40,407 nt of DNA from Streptococcus mitis. GTDB lineage: Bacteria > Bacillota > Bacilli > Lactobacillales > Streptococcaceae. The stretch spans positions 1 to 40,407 of the forward strand of contig JAGZLW010000018.1 in the NCBI GenBank assembly GCA_018364455.1. Direction: 5' to 3'. Of this stretch, positions 8,940 to 15,509 are shown in pieces; within the stretch, counting starts at the first letter, position 1, and the number at the start of each line of letters is the position of its first letter. The notes beneath the pieces are model-generated. The model saw only the letters and a list, made by a program, of their open reading frames with translations, was not told the DNA's origin and did no database searches. A program made the position numbers and the translations under genes.

Positions 8940-10445
8940 TTATTGGAAGCTGGTTTGATTGAGAAACTCTGTAATCGCAGCATCCAAGACTGCTTCTTCT
9001 GGCAAGTCTTTTGTATCACGAATGGTTTCTAAAATCTCTGGATGTTGAGCGTCAAAGAAGGCATGGAACTCTTCCTCGAAACGAACAATGTCATCTACTG
9101 GAACAGTATCCAAGAAACCATGTGTCAAAGCATAAAGAATTGTTACTTGTTTCTCAACAGGTAATGGTTTGTGAACAGGTTGTTTCAAAACCTCAACTGT
9201 ACGACGTCCACGGTTCAACTTAGCCTGTGTTGCTGCGTCCAAATCAGAACCAAACTTAGTGAAGGCTTCCAACTCACGGTATGAAGCAAGGTCGATACGA
9301 AGTGTACCAGCAACCTTCTTCATGGCTTTGATTTGTGCAGAACCACCTACACGAGATACAGATGAACCCGCATCGATGGCTGGACGAATACCTGCATTGA
9401 AGAGACCATCACCAAGGAAGATTTGTCCATCAGTGATTGAAATCACGTTGGTTGCGATATAGGCAGAGATATCTCCTGCTTGTGTCTCGATAAATGGTAG
9501 GGCTGTAATTGATCCACCACCAAGCTCGTCAGAAACTTTAGCTGAGCGCTCAAGCAAACGGCTGTGGAGGTAGAAAACATCCCCTGGGAAGGCTTCACGA
9601 CCTGGAGGACGACGAAGCAAGAGAGACAGTTCACGATAAGCTACAGCTTGTTTTGAAAGATCATCATAAACGATCAAAACATGCTTACCTTGGTACATAA
9701 ATTCTTCTGCCATGGCAACCCCAGCATAAGGAGCTAGGAAAAGCAATGGAGATGGTTGTGAAGCAGAGGCTGTCACAACGATTGTGTAGTCCAAGGCACC
9801 GTACTGACGAAGTGTTTCTACTTGCGTACGAACTGTTGATTCTTTTTGTCCAATCGCTACGTAGATACAGATCATATCTTGACCTTTTTGGTTCAAGATT
9901 GTATCAATCGCAATGGTTGTTTTCCCTGTCTGACGGTCACCGATAATCAACTCACGTTGACCACGACCAATCGGTACAAGGGCGTCAATAGCTTTCAAAC
10001 CAGTCTGCAATGGTTCTGATACAGACTTACGTTGCATGACACCAGGGGCTGGCGCTTCTACTGGACGAGTTTTATCAGTGTGGATTTCTCCAAGACCGTC
10101 AACTGGACGACCAAGTGGGTCCACAACACGACCAATCAGACTTTCACCTACAGGGACTTCCATGATTTTACCTGTACGGCGGATTGTATCGCCTTCACGG
10201 ATATCTGTAAAGTCACCTAGGATGATAATACCAACATCTGTTGACTCCAAGTTTTGAGCCATACCGTAAGAGCCGTTTCCAAAAATCAACAACTCTCCAC
10301 TCATGGCATTTTCAAGGCCGTGAGCACGCGCGATACCATCCCCGATATAGGTTACAACACCTGTTTCAGTCACATCAAAATTGGGTTTGAAATTTTCAAT
10401 TTGTTGCTTAATTAAAGCGCTGATTTCTTGTGCGTTAATTGCCAA
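8940..10445 (-). CDS. atpA: F1F0-ATPase alpha subunit
   Basis: This 501-residue non-catalytic nucleotide-binding subunit has the P-loop GDRQTGKT (~169-176), Walker B VLIVYDDLSKQAVAYRELS, the signature PAIDAGSSVSRVGG with the conserved Arg finger region, and the C-terminal helical domain. The start codon is TTG (10445-10443): the protein begins AINAQEISALIKQQ as in other streptococci, there is no nearby in-frame ATG, and AGTGGTG lies six bases upstream. A TTG start with an imperfect ribosome site could moderate expression. Confidence 0.97.
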   Translation of the reverse strand: MAINAQEISALIKQQIENFKPNFDVTETGVVTYIGDGIARAHGLENAMSGELLIFGNGSYGMAQNLESTDVGIIILGDFTDIREGDTIRRTGKIMEVPVGESLIGRVVDPLGRPVDGLGEIHTDKTRPVEAPAPGVMQRKSVSEPLQTGLKAIDALVPIGRGQRELIIGDRQTGKTTIAIDTILNQKGQDMICIYVAIGQKESTVRTQVETLRQYGALDYTIVVTASASQPSPLLFLAPYAGVAMAEEFMYQGKHVLIVYDDLSKQAVAYRELSLLLRRPPGREAFPGDVFYLHSRLLERSAKVSDELGGGSITALPFIETQAGDISAYIATNVISITDGQIFLGDGLFNAGIRPAIDAGSSVSRVGGSAQIKAMKKVAGTLRIDLASYRELEAFTKFGSDLDAATQAKLNRGRRTVEVLKQPVHKPLPVEKQVTILYALTHGFLDTVPVDDIVRFEEEFHAFFDAQHPEILETIRDTKDLPEEAVLDAAITEFLNQTSFQ

Positions 10446-10459
10446 AAGAACACCACTTT

Positions 10460-10996
10460 CTATTTCAAATTTTCTTTAACAACTTTAAGTTGTTGTTTAA
10501 TACTCACATCAATTGTCTTGTGATTGGCAAAAATAACAAAACCACCAATGAGACTTTCATCGATTTGTTCTTTTACACTCCTTACTTTCAGAGACATTTT
10601 TTTCTCAATCAAAGGGAGCAAGCGACTCTTTTGTTCATCTGTTAAAGGATGAGCTGAAGTAATCGTCACTTCAAATCGATTTGTTTCTTTTTCAAGTCGG
10701 TTCAAGCAATCTACAAGAATATCATAAAAGAGGTTTGCTCTGTGATTGTAGATAAGAACCTGGATAAAGTTTTGCAATAAAGGTGACACAGAGTCTTGGA
10801 AGAAAGCAATTGTTTTTTCCTTATCAGACTCGTCTACTGCCACTTTTTTTAAAAAAGAAGGTAAACCTGTTTCTTCAGCAACTTGCTTGATTTGAGTCAA
10901 GTCTGAAAAAATGCGGTCTTCTTCTCCTTTTTCAAGTACCAATTGGACAAAAGGCATGCTGTATTTTTCAATTACCTTTACTGTTTTCTTGTCCAT
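10460..10996 (-). CDS. atpH: F1F0-ATPase delta subunit
   Basis: This 178-residue delta (OSCP-like) subunit joins the peripheral stalk to the top of F1. An N-terminal helical bundle (~1-105) precedes the conserved C-terminal EVTITSAHPLTDEQKSRL and the terminal IGGFVIFANHKTIDVSIKQQ. Its ATG overlaps the stop codon of atpF by one base (TAATG), so the two are translationally coupled. Confidence 0.95.
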   Translation of the reverse strand: MDKKTVKVIEKYSMPFVQLVLEKGEEDRIFSDLTQIKQVAEETGLPSFLKKVAVDESDKEKTIAFFQDSVSPLLQNFIQVLIYNHRANLFYDILVDCLNRLEKETNRFEVTITSAHPLTDEQKSRLLPLIEKKMSLKVRSVKEQIDESLIGGFVIFANHKTIDVSIKQQLKVVKENLK

Positions 10997-11490
10997 TAAG
11001 CTTCTCCTAGCTGATCGATATACTGATCAATGAGTTCTTTATGGGCATGACCATCAAGGTTTTGTGAGATGATTTTACCAGCCAAGCTGATTGTCAAATC
11101 TGCTACCTCACCCTTAACGCTTTGTAAAGCTTCAGCTTTGTTTTGAGCAATTTCTTGGTTCGCTTTTTCTTTCAAGCGTCCTGCTTCTAGCTTAGCATCT
11201 GCTAAAATACTAGCTTTGCTTTTCTCAGCTGTTTCTTTCGCATTCTCAATGATTGTCTTAGCTTCTTTACGGCTACCAGCCAATTCATCTTCGCGTTTTT
11301 GAGCCAATACTTCTGCTTTTTGACGTGCTTGTTCAGCTCCGTCAATATCTGCTGCAATTTTTTCTGCTCTTTGTTCGAAAATACTAGTCAAATTTGACCA
11401 AGCGTATTTCTTAACCAAGACTAGCAAGAGAATAAAGGAACCAGCGATTAGTATAAAATCACCAAGTAATTCACCTACTGTTACATTCAT
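10996..11490 (-). CDS. atpF: F1F0-ATPase b subunit
   Basis: This 164-residue peripheral-stalk subunit has a single N-terminal membrane segment (LGDFILIAGSFILLLVLVKK, ~9-28) followed by a long Ala/Glu/Lys-rich helix (~40-140) that forms the right-handed b-dimer stator. It starts 13 bases after atpB with GGAG upstream and ends one base inside atpH. Confidence 0.96.
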   Translation of the reverse strand: MNVTVGELLGDFILIAGSFILLLVLVKKYAWSNLTSIFEQRAEKIAADIDGAEQARQKAEVLAQKREDELAGSRKEAKTIIENAKETAEKSKASILADAKLEAGRLKEKANQEIAQNKAEALQSVKGEVADLTISLAGKIISQNLDGHAHKELIDQYIDQLGEA

Positions 11491-11503
11491 AAACTACTCC
11501 TTT

Positions 11504-12214
11504 CTATTCTTCATCATTAATTTTATTTCCTAGGTACATTGAAGATAACAATGTAAATACATATGCTTGTACACAAGAAATAAAAACAGAAAATGCAGTC
11601 CAGATTAGATTTGTTCCAAAAGCAATAGGATACCAATAGAAGGCCTGATGAGAAAGTAGGACTAACATACTTGCCATCACTTCCCCTGCAAAGATATTAC
11701 CAAAGACCCGCAATGCAAGTGAAAGGAGATTGGTAACTTCTTCCAAGAGATTCATTGGTGTCATAAAACCTGGTGTTACAAATGCTTTTAAATACTTTTT
11801 GATTCCACGACGACGAATTCCTTCTACGTGGGTCATCAAGATAATTGTAAAAGACAAGACCAAGTCAAATGACAAATTTGCTGTTGGTGAGGTCCAAAGA
11901 TTTACACCATCTGTAGTCTGAATTCTAGCCATTAAGCCAATATTATTTGCAATGGCCATAAATAGGAATAAACAGAAATAAAAGAGAGAATAATCCTTTA
12001 TCATTGGACCAAGGTTTGATTTTGTAAATCCAACAACAAAATCAAATAAATACTCTAATACATTTTGTTTTCCTGTGGGTCTCAAAGTCATATTTCGAGT
12101 TGCCCAATAAATAAAGCCAAAAATAAGTGCTACAGTCAACAAAGTCAAAACTACTATGGTTAAATTAAAGGTAACAGGACCAATATTGATGGTTGGATTA
12201 ATACTTTCTTCCAT
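11504..12214 (-). CDS. atpB: F1F0-ATPase a subunit
   Basis: This 236-residue polytopic subunit forms the proton half-channels next to the c ring. The essential arginine is visible in LALRVFGNIFAGE (R169), with the conserved helix TNLIWTAFSVFISCVQAYVF near the C-terminus. The tryptophan in that helix (W205 here) appears to match the residue I recall as W206, altered in some optochin-resistant pneumococci. The ribosome site is AAAGGGAGG. It is the second gene of the operon. Confidence 0.96.
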   Translation of the reverse strand: MEESINPTINIGPVTFNLTIVVLTLLTVALIFGFIYWATRNMTLRPTGKQNVLEYLFDFVVGFTKSNLGPMIKDYSLFYFCLFLFMAIANNIGLMARIQTTDGVNLWTSPTANLSFDLVLSFTIILMTHVEGIRRRGIKKYLKAFVTPGFMTPMNLLEEVTNLLSLALRVFGNIFAGEVMASMLVLLSHQAFYWYPIAFGTNLIWTAFSVFISCVQAYVFTLLSSMYLGNKINDEE

Positions 12215-12247
12215 CTAAAATCCTCCCTTTTTCAATTTATACTTCTT

Positions 12248-12448
12248 TTATTTGATGATAAATGAAAAGACAAGAGTAACGAAGAAAGTACCTTCAATAA
12301 AGGCAACCCCTAGGATCATCAAACTACGTAGTTCTGAGATGATATCTGGTTGGCGAGCAACTGATTTCAACAAACCGTTCATCAACATACCTTCACCAAG
12401 AGATACACCCATACAGGCAAGACATAGACCGAAAAATGTTAAATTCAT
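12248..12448 (-). CDS. atpE: F1F0-ATPase c subunit (proteolipid)
   Basis: This 66-residue helical hairpin forms the rotor ring. The polar loop ARQPD (31-35) and the ion-binding carboxylate E52 in GVAFIEG are present. Streptococcal c subunits are short, so the length is normal. Residues G47-V48-A49 and G14, positions linked to optochin susceptibility in pneumococci, have the residues I recall as wild type, but residue 45 is Ile where I recall Phe in S. pneumoniae. It is the first gene of the operon, behind AAAGGAG. Confidence 0.95.
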   Translation of the reverse strand: MNLTFFGLCLACMGVSLGEGMLMNGLLKSVARQPDIISELRSLMILGVAFIEGTFFVTLVFSFIIK

Positions 12449-12483
12449 GACGAATTCTCCTTTTAATTAAAATTTACTTACTT

Positions 12484-12512
12484 AGTTTAGTCCTAAAAAT
12501 TGGATTTGTCAA
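12484..12512 (-). promoter_or_regulatory. Promoter of the atp operon
   Basis: Perfect -35 TTGACA (12507-12512), 17-base spacer and TAAACT -10 (12484-12489) on the minus strand, about 36 bases before the atpE ATG. Confidence 0.8.
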
Positions 12513-12525
12513 CTTTTTACTAACA

Positions 12526-12540
12526 TTGAAAGCGTTTAAT
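12526..12540. promoter_or_regulatory. Candidate catabolite-responsive (cre) box upstream of the atp promoter
   Basis: TTGAAAGCGTTTAAT fits the relaxed cre consensus WTGAAARCGYTTWNN at every fixed position. It ends 14 bases upstream of the atp -35 box. This is a sequence match only; CcpA binding is an inference. Confidence 0.4.
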
Positions 12541-12645
12541 GAAAATTATTTACAATTTTACTATTTTTAAGCCTATTATATAGAAAACTTTGTAAAAAAC
12601 TTGTAATAAATCCGACCATTATCTAGACATTTCTGAAAAATATTG
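12541..12645. other. AT-rich intergenic stretch between the atp promoter and the U32 terminator
   Basis: The gap between atpE and the U32-family gene (12449-12762, 314 bases) contains the atp promoter, the cre-like box and the U32 terminator. This remaining part is about 75-80% AT. It includes TATATAATAGG on the minus strand, which could be a second upstream -10, but no convincing -35 accompanies it. I see no reading frame or structured RNA. Confidence 0.4.
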
Positions 12646-12671
12646 AAAAAATCCGAGATGAAATCTCGGAT
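12646..12671 (-). terminator. Terminator of the U32-family gene
   Basis: ATCCGAGAT (12651-12659) and ATCTCGGAT (12663-12671) form a perfect 9-bp stem with a three-base loop; six T residues follow on the minus strand. It lies ~90 bases beyond the stop codon. Confidence 0.8.
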
Positions 12672-12762
12672 GAAAATTAATATATTTTCTTTAACCTAAT
12701 GCTCTTTAGTAAGTAGGATTACAGAGAAAGCAACTAGAAAGCTTTCGTCTCCTGCACGCTTA

Positions 12763-14049
12763 TTAAGCTCGAACTGTGACGCTGGTTCCATCTTCTTTAT
12801 AAAGATTGATAAGACCTTCTTTGAGCGCACGAACCATATCTCCTGCTTGAACGGGTTGTGGGACTTTGATTGTCAAGAGTTCCATTGGATTTGGAGCACG
12901 GTCGATTTTATTGCCTTTAGCATCATGCAAATCTTCGATATACGTTTCAAAATGACGGAAACCTGGGCCGTAAAACTCTACTTGGTCACCTTCATTAATG
13001 ACATTCCGTTGACGAATGGTTGCTGTTTGTGTTGCATCATCATAAGAAACTACCTCAGCGACAAACTTATACTCAGGAATTTTACGACGAGCACCAAATA
13101 ACTGCTCATTTTCAGATGGTGTCCCGTAGTAGAAACCTGTTGCTAATTCACGTTGGGCAACCTTCCACATCTCATCAATCAAGTCTTGCTTAATAGCTTC
13201 GAACTTCGCTGGACTTTCTAGATAAGCATCAACAGCCGCCTTGTAGCAGTTGGTTACTGTTGATACGTAGTGAATAGACTTCATACGCCCTTCAATCTTG
13301 AGACTATCTACACCATTTTCAATCATATCTGGAATGTGGTCAATCATGGACATGTCAACAGCTGACATAGAAAATTCTTCTGGAATCTCACCTTTCAAGC
13401 TCTTACGTTCTTTCCCAAATGGCATATCGTAAAGGTCATATTTCCAACGGCAAGACTGAGAACAACCACCACGGTTGGCATCACGCATACTCATGTGGTT
13501 TGAAAGTGTACAACGACCAGAGTAAGAAATACACATAGCCCCATGTACAAAGGCTTCAATTTCCACATCTGTACGCTTACGAATTTCTGCTAATTCTTCC
13601 ATTGAAACCTCACGCGCCAAAACGACACGAGTCAAGCCCAGTTCTTTCCAGAACTCGAGGGTTTCATAGTTAGTCGCACTTGCTTGGGTAGAGAGGTGAA
13701 TTTCAAGACCCGGTGCTTCAGTCGCCGCAATCATAATCAAGGCTGGGTCAGATACGATAACTGCCGCGATTCCGATATCACGTAGTTTACGGAACCACTC
13801 ACCAGCACCAGCTTCATTTCCTTCGTGCATAACCATGTTGGCAGCCACATAAACCTTAGCACCATACTTGGCCGCAAACTGGACACCTTCTTCCATCTGT
13901 TCAAAGGTAAAGTTACCTGCACGGCTACGAAGACCATAGGCCTGACCACCGATAAAGACAGCATCTGCTCCATACTGAACAGCTACCTTTAGCTTCTCTA
14001 AAGTCCCTGCAGGTGATAAAACCTCAGGACGTTTTAATGTTTTTGTCAT
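12763..14049 (-). CDS. U32 family protein (collagenase-like / tRNA hydroxylation TrhP type)
   Basis: This 428-residue protein of the peptidase U32 family has a TIM-barrel-like N-terminal half (RPEVLSPAGTLEKLKVAVQY, GADAVFIGG) and the U32 signature in FVHGAMCISYSGRCTLSNH and ANRGGCSQSCRWKYDLYD. Its clustered cysteines would hold an Fe-S cluster in TrhP/RlhA-type members. Those E. coli and B. subtilis homologues hydroxylate RNA using prephenate; older work calls the family collagenases. The start at 14049 is chosen because AGGAGA lies five bases upstream; an upstream in-frame TTG would swallow that site. It is monocistronic, with promoter 14095-14123. Confidence 0.88.
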   Translation of the reverse strand: MTKTLKRPEVLSPAGTLEKLKVAVQYGADAVFIGGQAYGLRSRAGNFTFEQMEEGVQFAAKYGAKVYVAANMVMHEGNEAGAGEWFRKLRDIGIAAVIVSDPALIMIAATEAPGLEIHLSTQASATNYETLEFWKELGLTRVVLAREVSMEELAEIRKRTDVEIEAFVHGAMCISYSGRCTLSNHMSMRDANRGGCSQSCRWKYDLYDMPFGKERKSLKGEIPEEFSMSAVDMSMIDHIPDMIENGVDSLKIEGRMKSIHYVSTVTNCYKAAVDAYLESPAKFEAIKQDLIDEMWKVAQRELATGFYYGTPSENEQLFGARRKIPEYKFVAEVVSYDDATQTATIRQRNVINEGDQVEFYGPGFRHFETYIEDLHDAKGNKIDRAPNPMELLTIKVPQPVQAGDMVRALKEGLINLYKEDGTSVTVRA

Positions 14050-14094
14050 GTTTTCTCCTATTTGCAATATAAAAGTTTGACGTTTTTCCTTCTC

Positions 14095-14123
14095 ATTTTA
14101 TAGTAAATAATCCATAAAATCAA
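14095..14123 (-). promoter_or_regulatory. Promoter of the U32-family gene
   Basis: Minus-strand TTGATT (14118-14123), 17-base spacer, TAAAAT (14095-14100). An inverted repeat ATTGTTTTGACAAT (14134-14147) sits just upstream of the -35 and could be an operator; this is unproven. Confidence 0.6.
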
Positions 14124-14195
14124 GCCTGGACAGATTGTTTTGACAATTCTAATCTTTTAGCAGTTGAAACAAGTAGTAAAAGGAGTCGATAAAGT

Positions 14196-14220
14196 AAAAA
14201 CCAGTATCCAAAGATACTGG
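14196..14220 (-). terminator. Isolated minus-strand terminator hairpin
   Basis: CCAGTATC (14201-14208) and GATACTGG (14213-14220) with a CAAA loop form a perfect 8-bp stem, followed by TTTTT on the minus strand. No intact gene lies immediately upstream; it may end transcription from the 14406-14618 remnant. Confidence 0.6.
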
Positions 14221-14361
14221 CTAATTAAACTACATGGAATAATCTAGTACTTAAACGACTATTCCCACTCACTAAAAGTCAGATATTGACTATTTAGGAT
14301 AGTTGATTAAATAGTGATTGATAATACAATCAATGAGTACTATTTGATATTATTTGAGTCC
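14221..14361. other. AT-rich intergenic stretch left of the direct repeat
   Basis: The gene-free stretch 14050-14405 holds the U32 promoter, the isolated terminator and this segment. An imperfectly spaced inverted repeat ACTATTTA (14289-14296) / TAAATAGT (14308-14315) is the only structure I see. There is no reading frame with a ribosome site. Confidence 0.4.
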
Positions 14362-14382
14362 TTTGTTGTTAAATTGTTGTTA
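14362..14382. repeat. 21-bp direct repeat, left copy
   Basis: The 21 bases starting TTTGTTGTTAA are identical to 15431-15451. The unit is itself a near-tandem duplication of an 11-mer (TTTGTTGTTAA then ATTGTTGTTA). The two copies bracket a 1.05 kb segment beside guaA, as expected of an integration/excision scar. Confidence 0.6.
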
Positions 14383-14393
14383 GTATTTTCCCT

Positions 14394-14422
14394 CTCTTAC
14401 TAATTCTAGTAAGAGTTTTTTT
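14394..14422 (+). terminator. Plus-strand terminator inside the direct-repeat segment
   Basis: CTCTTACTA (14394-14402) and TAGTAAGAG (14407-14415) form a perfect 9-bp stem with an ATTC loop, followed by TTTTTTT on the plus strand only. No plus-strand gene precedes it, so the gene it served may have been lost. Confidence 0.65.
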
Positions 14423-14618
14423 GTTCTTCAAAACTTATCCATCTATTTATCATTGTTTCAATAAGAGGCTGGATATCAAAGCCATATCTTCTTTTTGAAA
14501 TATATATTAGTCTATTTAATATTACACTAATTTCTTCACATCTAACTTGTTGATGTTCAAGCTCTGTTAAAATATTATATATCTTAGGTTCGATTTTATT
14601 ATAATAATCTTCAATCAA
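14406..14618 (-). pseudogene. Possible remnant ORF (70 residues), function not recognised
   Basis: An open frame from TTG encodes about 70 residues (NILTELEHQQVRCEEI, LIETMINRWISFEEQ). It has no ribosome site, an in-frame TAG lies three codons upstream, and its stop falls inside the plus-strand terminator. The amphipathic helical composition resembles a fragment of a regulator or mobile-element protein, but I cannot name a family. It sits inside the direct-repeat segment and is best read as a decayed piece rather than a working gene. Confidence 0.3.
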
Positions 14619-14751
14619 GCTAAACTATTAGTGTTTACCGTATTATTAGTTATAAATCATATAATTCCGAGATTACATTTGAAATACTAGTTAGCAACTC
14701 TTGCGAGTTTTCCCTATTTATTGCTCACAATATAAATTGAAAATAGGCATG

Positions 14752-14786
14752 AAAAAGACGATAGATTTTTTATTTCTATCGTCTTT
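14752..14786 (-). terminator. Terminator of the GNAT gene
   Basis: AAAGACGATAGA (14754-14765) and TCTATCGTCTTT (14775-14786) form a perfect 12-bp stem with a nine-base loop; TTTTTC follows on the minus strand, 66 bases beyond the GNAT stop codon. Confidence 0.75.
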
Positions 14787-14851
14787 AATACTTTATATTC
14801 CGTTCGACAAACTGGGAGCTGTCTTTCCGTTGTTATCAAGAAAGTCTCAAT

Positions 14852-15319
14852 TTATCTATATTTTTCCAATCTCAATAACCCTTCTTCGTCCGGAAGAGTA
14901 ATCCCATTCTTATAATTATATCCCATCTTTAAATAAAAAGGAGTTGCAGTTATAGAAGCTGGAATTTCTACTCTTTTTGCCCGAAGGAAAAATTCATCTT
15001 TCTCAAGTGTTTCAATAATCAGTCGCCCCACACCTTTTCCTTGATAATCCGGTAGTACAAAAATAGTGAAAAGACTACTTTCATCTTCTTTATCCCAATA
15101 TGGTCCTATCGCTCCACACCCAACAATCTTTTCAGCATCACATACCACATAAAAATGCATCCAGTTAGCTCTTTCTAAAATATTTTGTGGTTGCAAATTC
15201 TTTACATCATTTTCTATATACTCTAATGAATAATCTTTGATATTAGTAGTTCTTAAAGTTGTTACAACTAATTCCGACACTTTTTCTGCATCTTTAGGTT
15301 CAAATCTTCTCACAAACAT
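14852..15319 (-). CDS. GNAT family N-acetyltransferase
   Basis: This 155-residue cytoplasmic protein has the GNAT fold (PF00583): MFVRRFEPKDAEKVSELV, beta4 ESSLFTIFVLPDYQGKGVGR with the acetyl-CoA pyrophosphate loop QGKGVG, and the final FYLKMGYNY strand. It transfers an acetyl group from acetyl-CoA; the acceptor is unknown. GGAGG lies ten bases before the ATG. The gene has its own duplicated promoter and terminator and is the only intact gene inside the 21-bp direct repeats, so it looks like a self-contained acquired cassette. Confidence 0.85.
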   Translation of the reverse strand: MFVRRFEPKDAEKVSELVVTTLRTTNIKDYSLEYIENDVKNLQPQNILERANWMHFYVVCDAEKIVGCGAIGPYWDKEDESSLFTIFVLPDYQGKGVGRLIIETLEKDEFFLRAKRVEIPASITATPFYLKMGYNYKNGITLPDEEGLLRLEKYR

Positions 15320-15353
15320 CTTATTTTTTCCTCCACACCTTCAAATTTATCAT

Positions 15354-15372
15354 ATTATACCATATTATACCA
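15354..15372 (-). promoter_or_regulatory. Twin extended -10 promoter of the GNAT gene
   Basis: A 10-bp tandem duplication (CATATTATAC twice, 15351-15370) places TGGTATAAT on the minus strand at 15364-15372 and again at 15354-15362. Either copy can drive the GNAT gene, whose ATG is at 15319. Confidence 0.6.
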
Positions 15373-15430
15373 TATATACCTATTTAAAAGTAGATTAAAG
15401 ATAAGTATAGTTTATAGTGAAAATTATAGT

Positions 15431-15451
15431 TTTGTTGTTAAATTGTTGTTA
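15431..15451. repeat. 21-bp direct repeat, right copy
   Basis: Identical to 14362-14382. It lies ten bases beyond the guaA terminator, in the position used by elements that integrate next to guaA. Confidence 0.6.
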
Positions 15452-15460
15452 AAATAAAGT

Positions 15461-15497
15461 AAAAAGCCTTAGAAAGATTGATTTCTAGGCTTTTTTT
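15461..15497. terminator. Bidirectional terminator after guaA
   Basis: AAAAAGCCTTAGAAA (15461-15475) pairs with TTTCTAGGCTTTTT (15482-15495) with one bulge; T runs follow on both strands. Confidence 0.8.
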
Positions 15498-15509
15498 AAC
15501 TCATTAACT

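Noticed and set aside
14211..14300. CiaR-type promoter/csRNA near TTTAAG on the minus strand
   Set aside because: Only one TTTAAG half-site is present; the second half at five-base spacing is missing and no suitable -10 follows.
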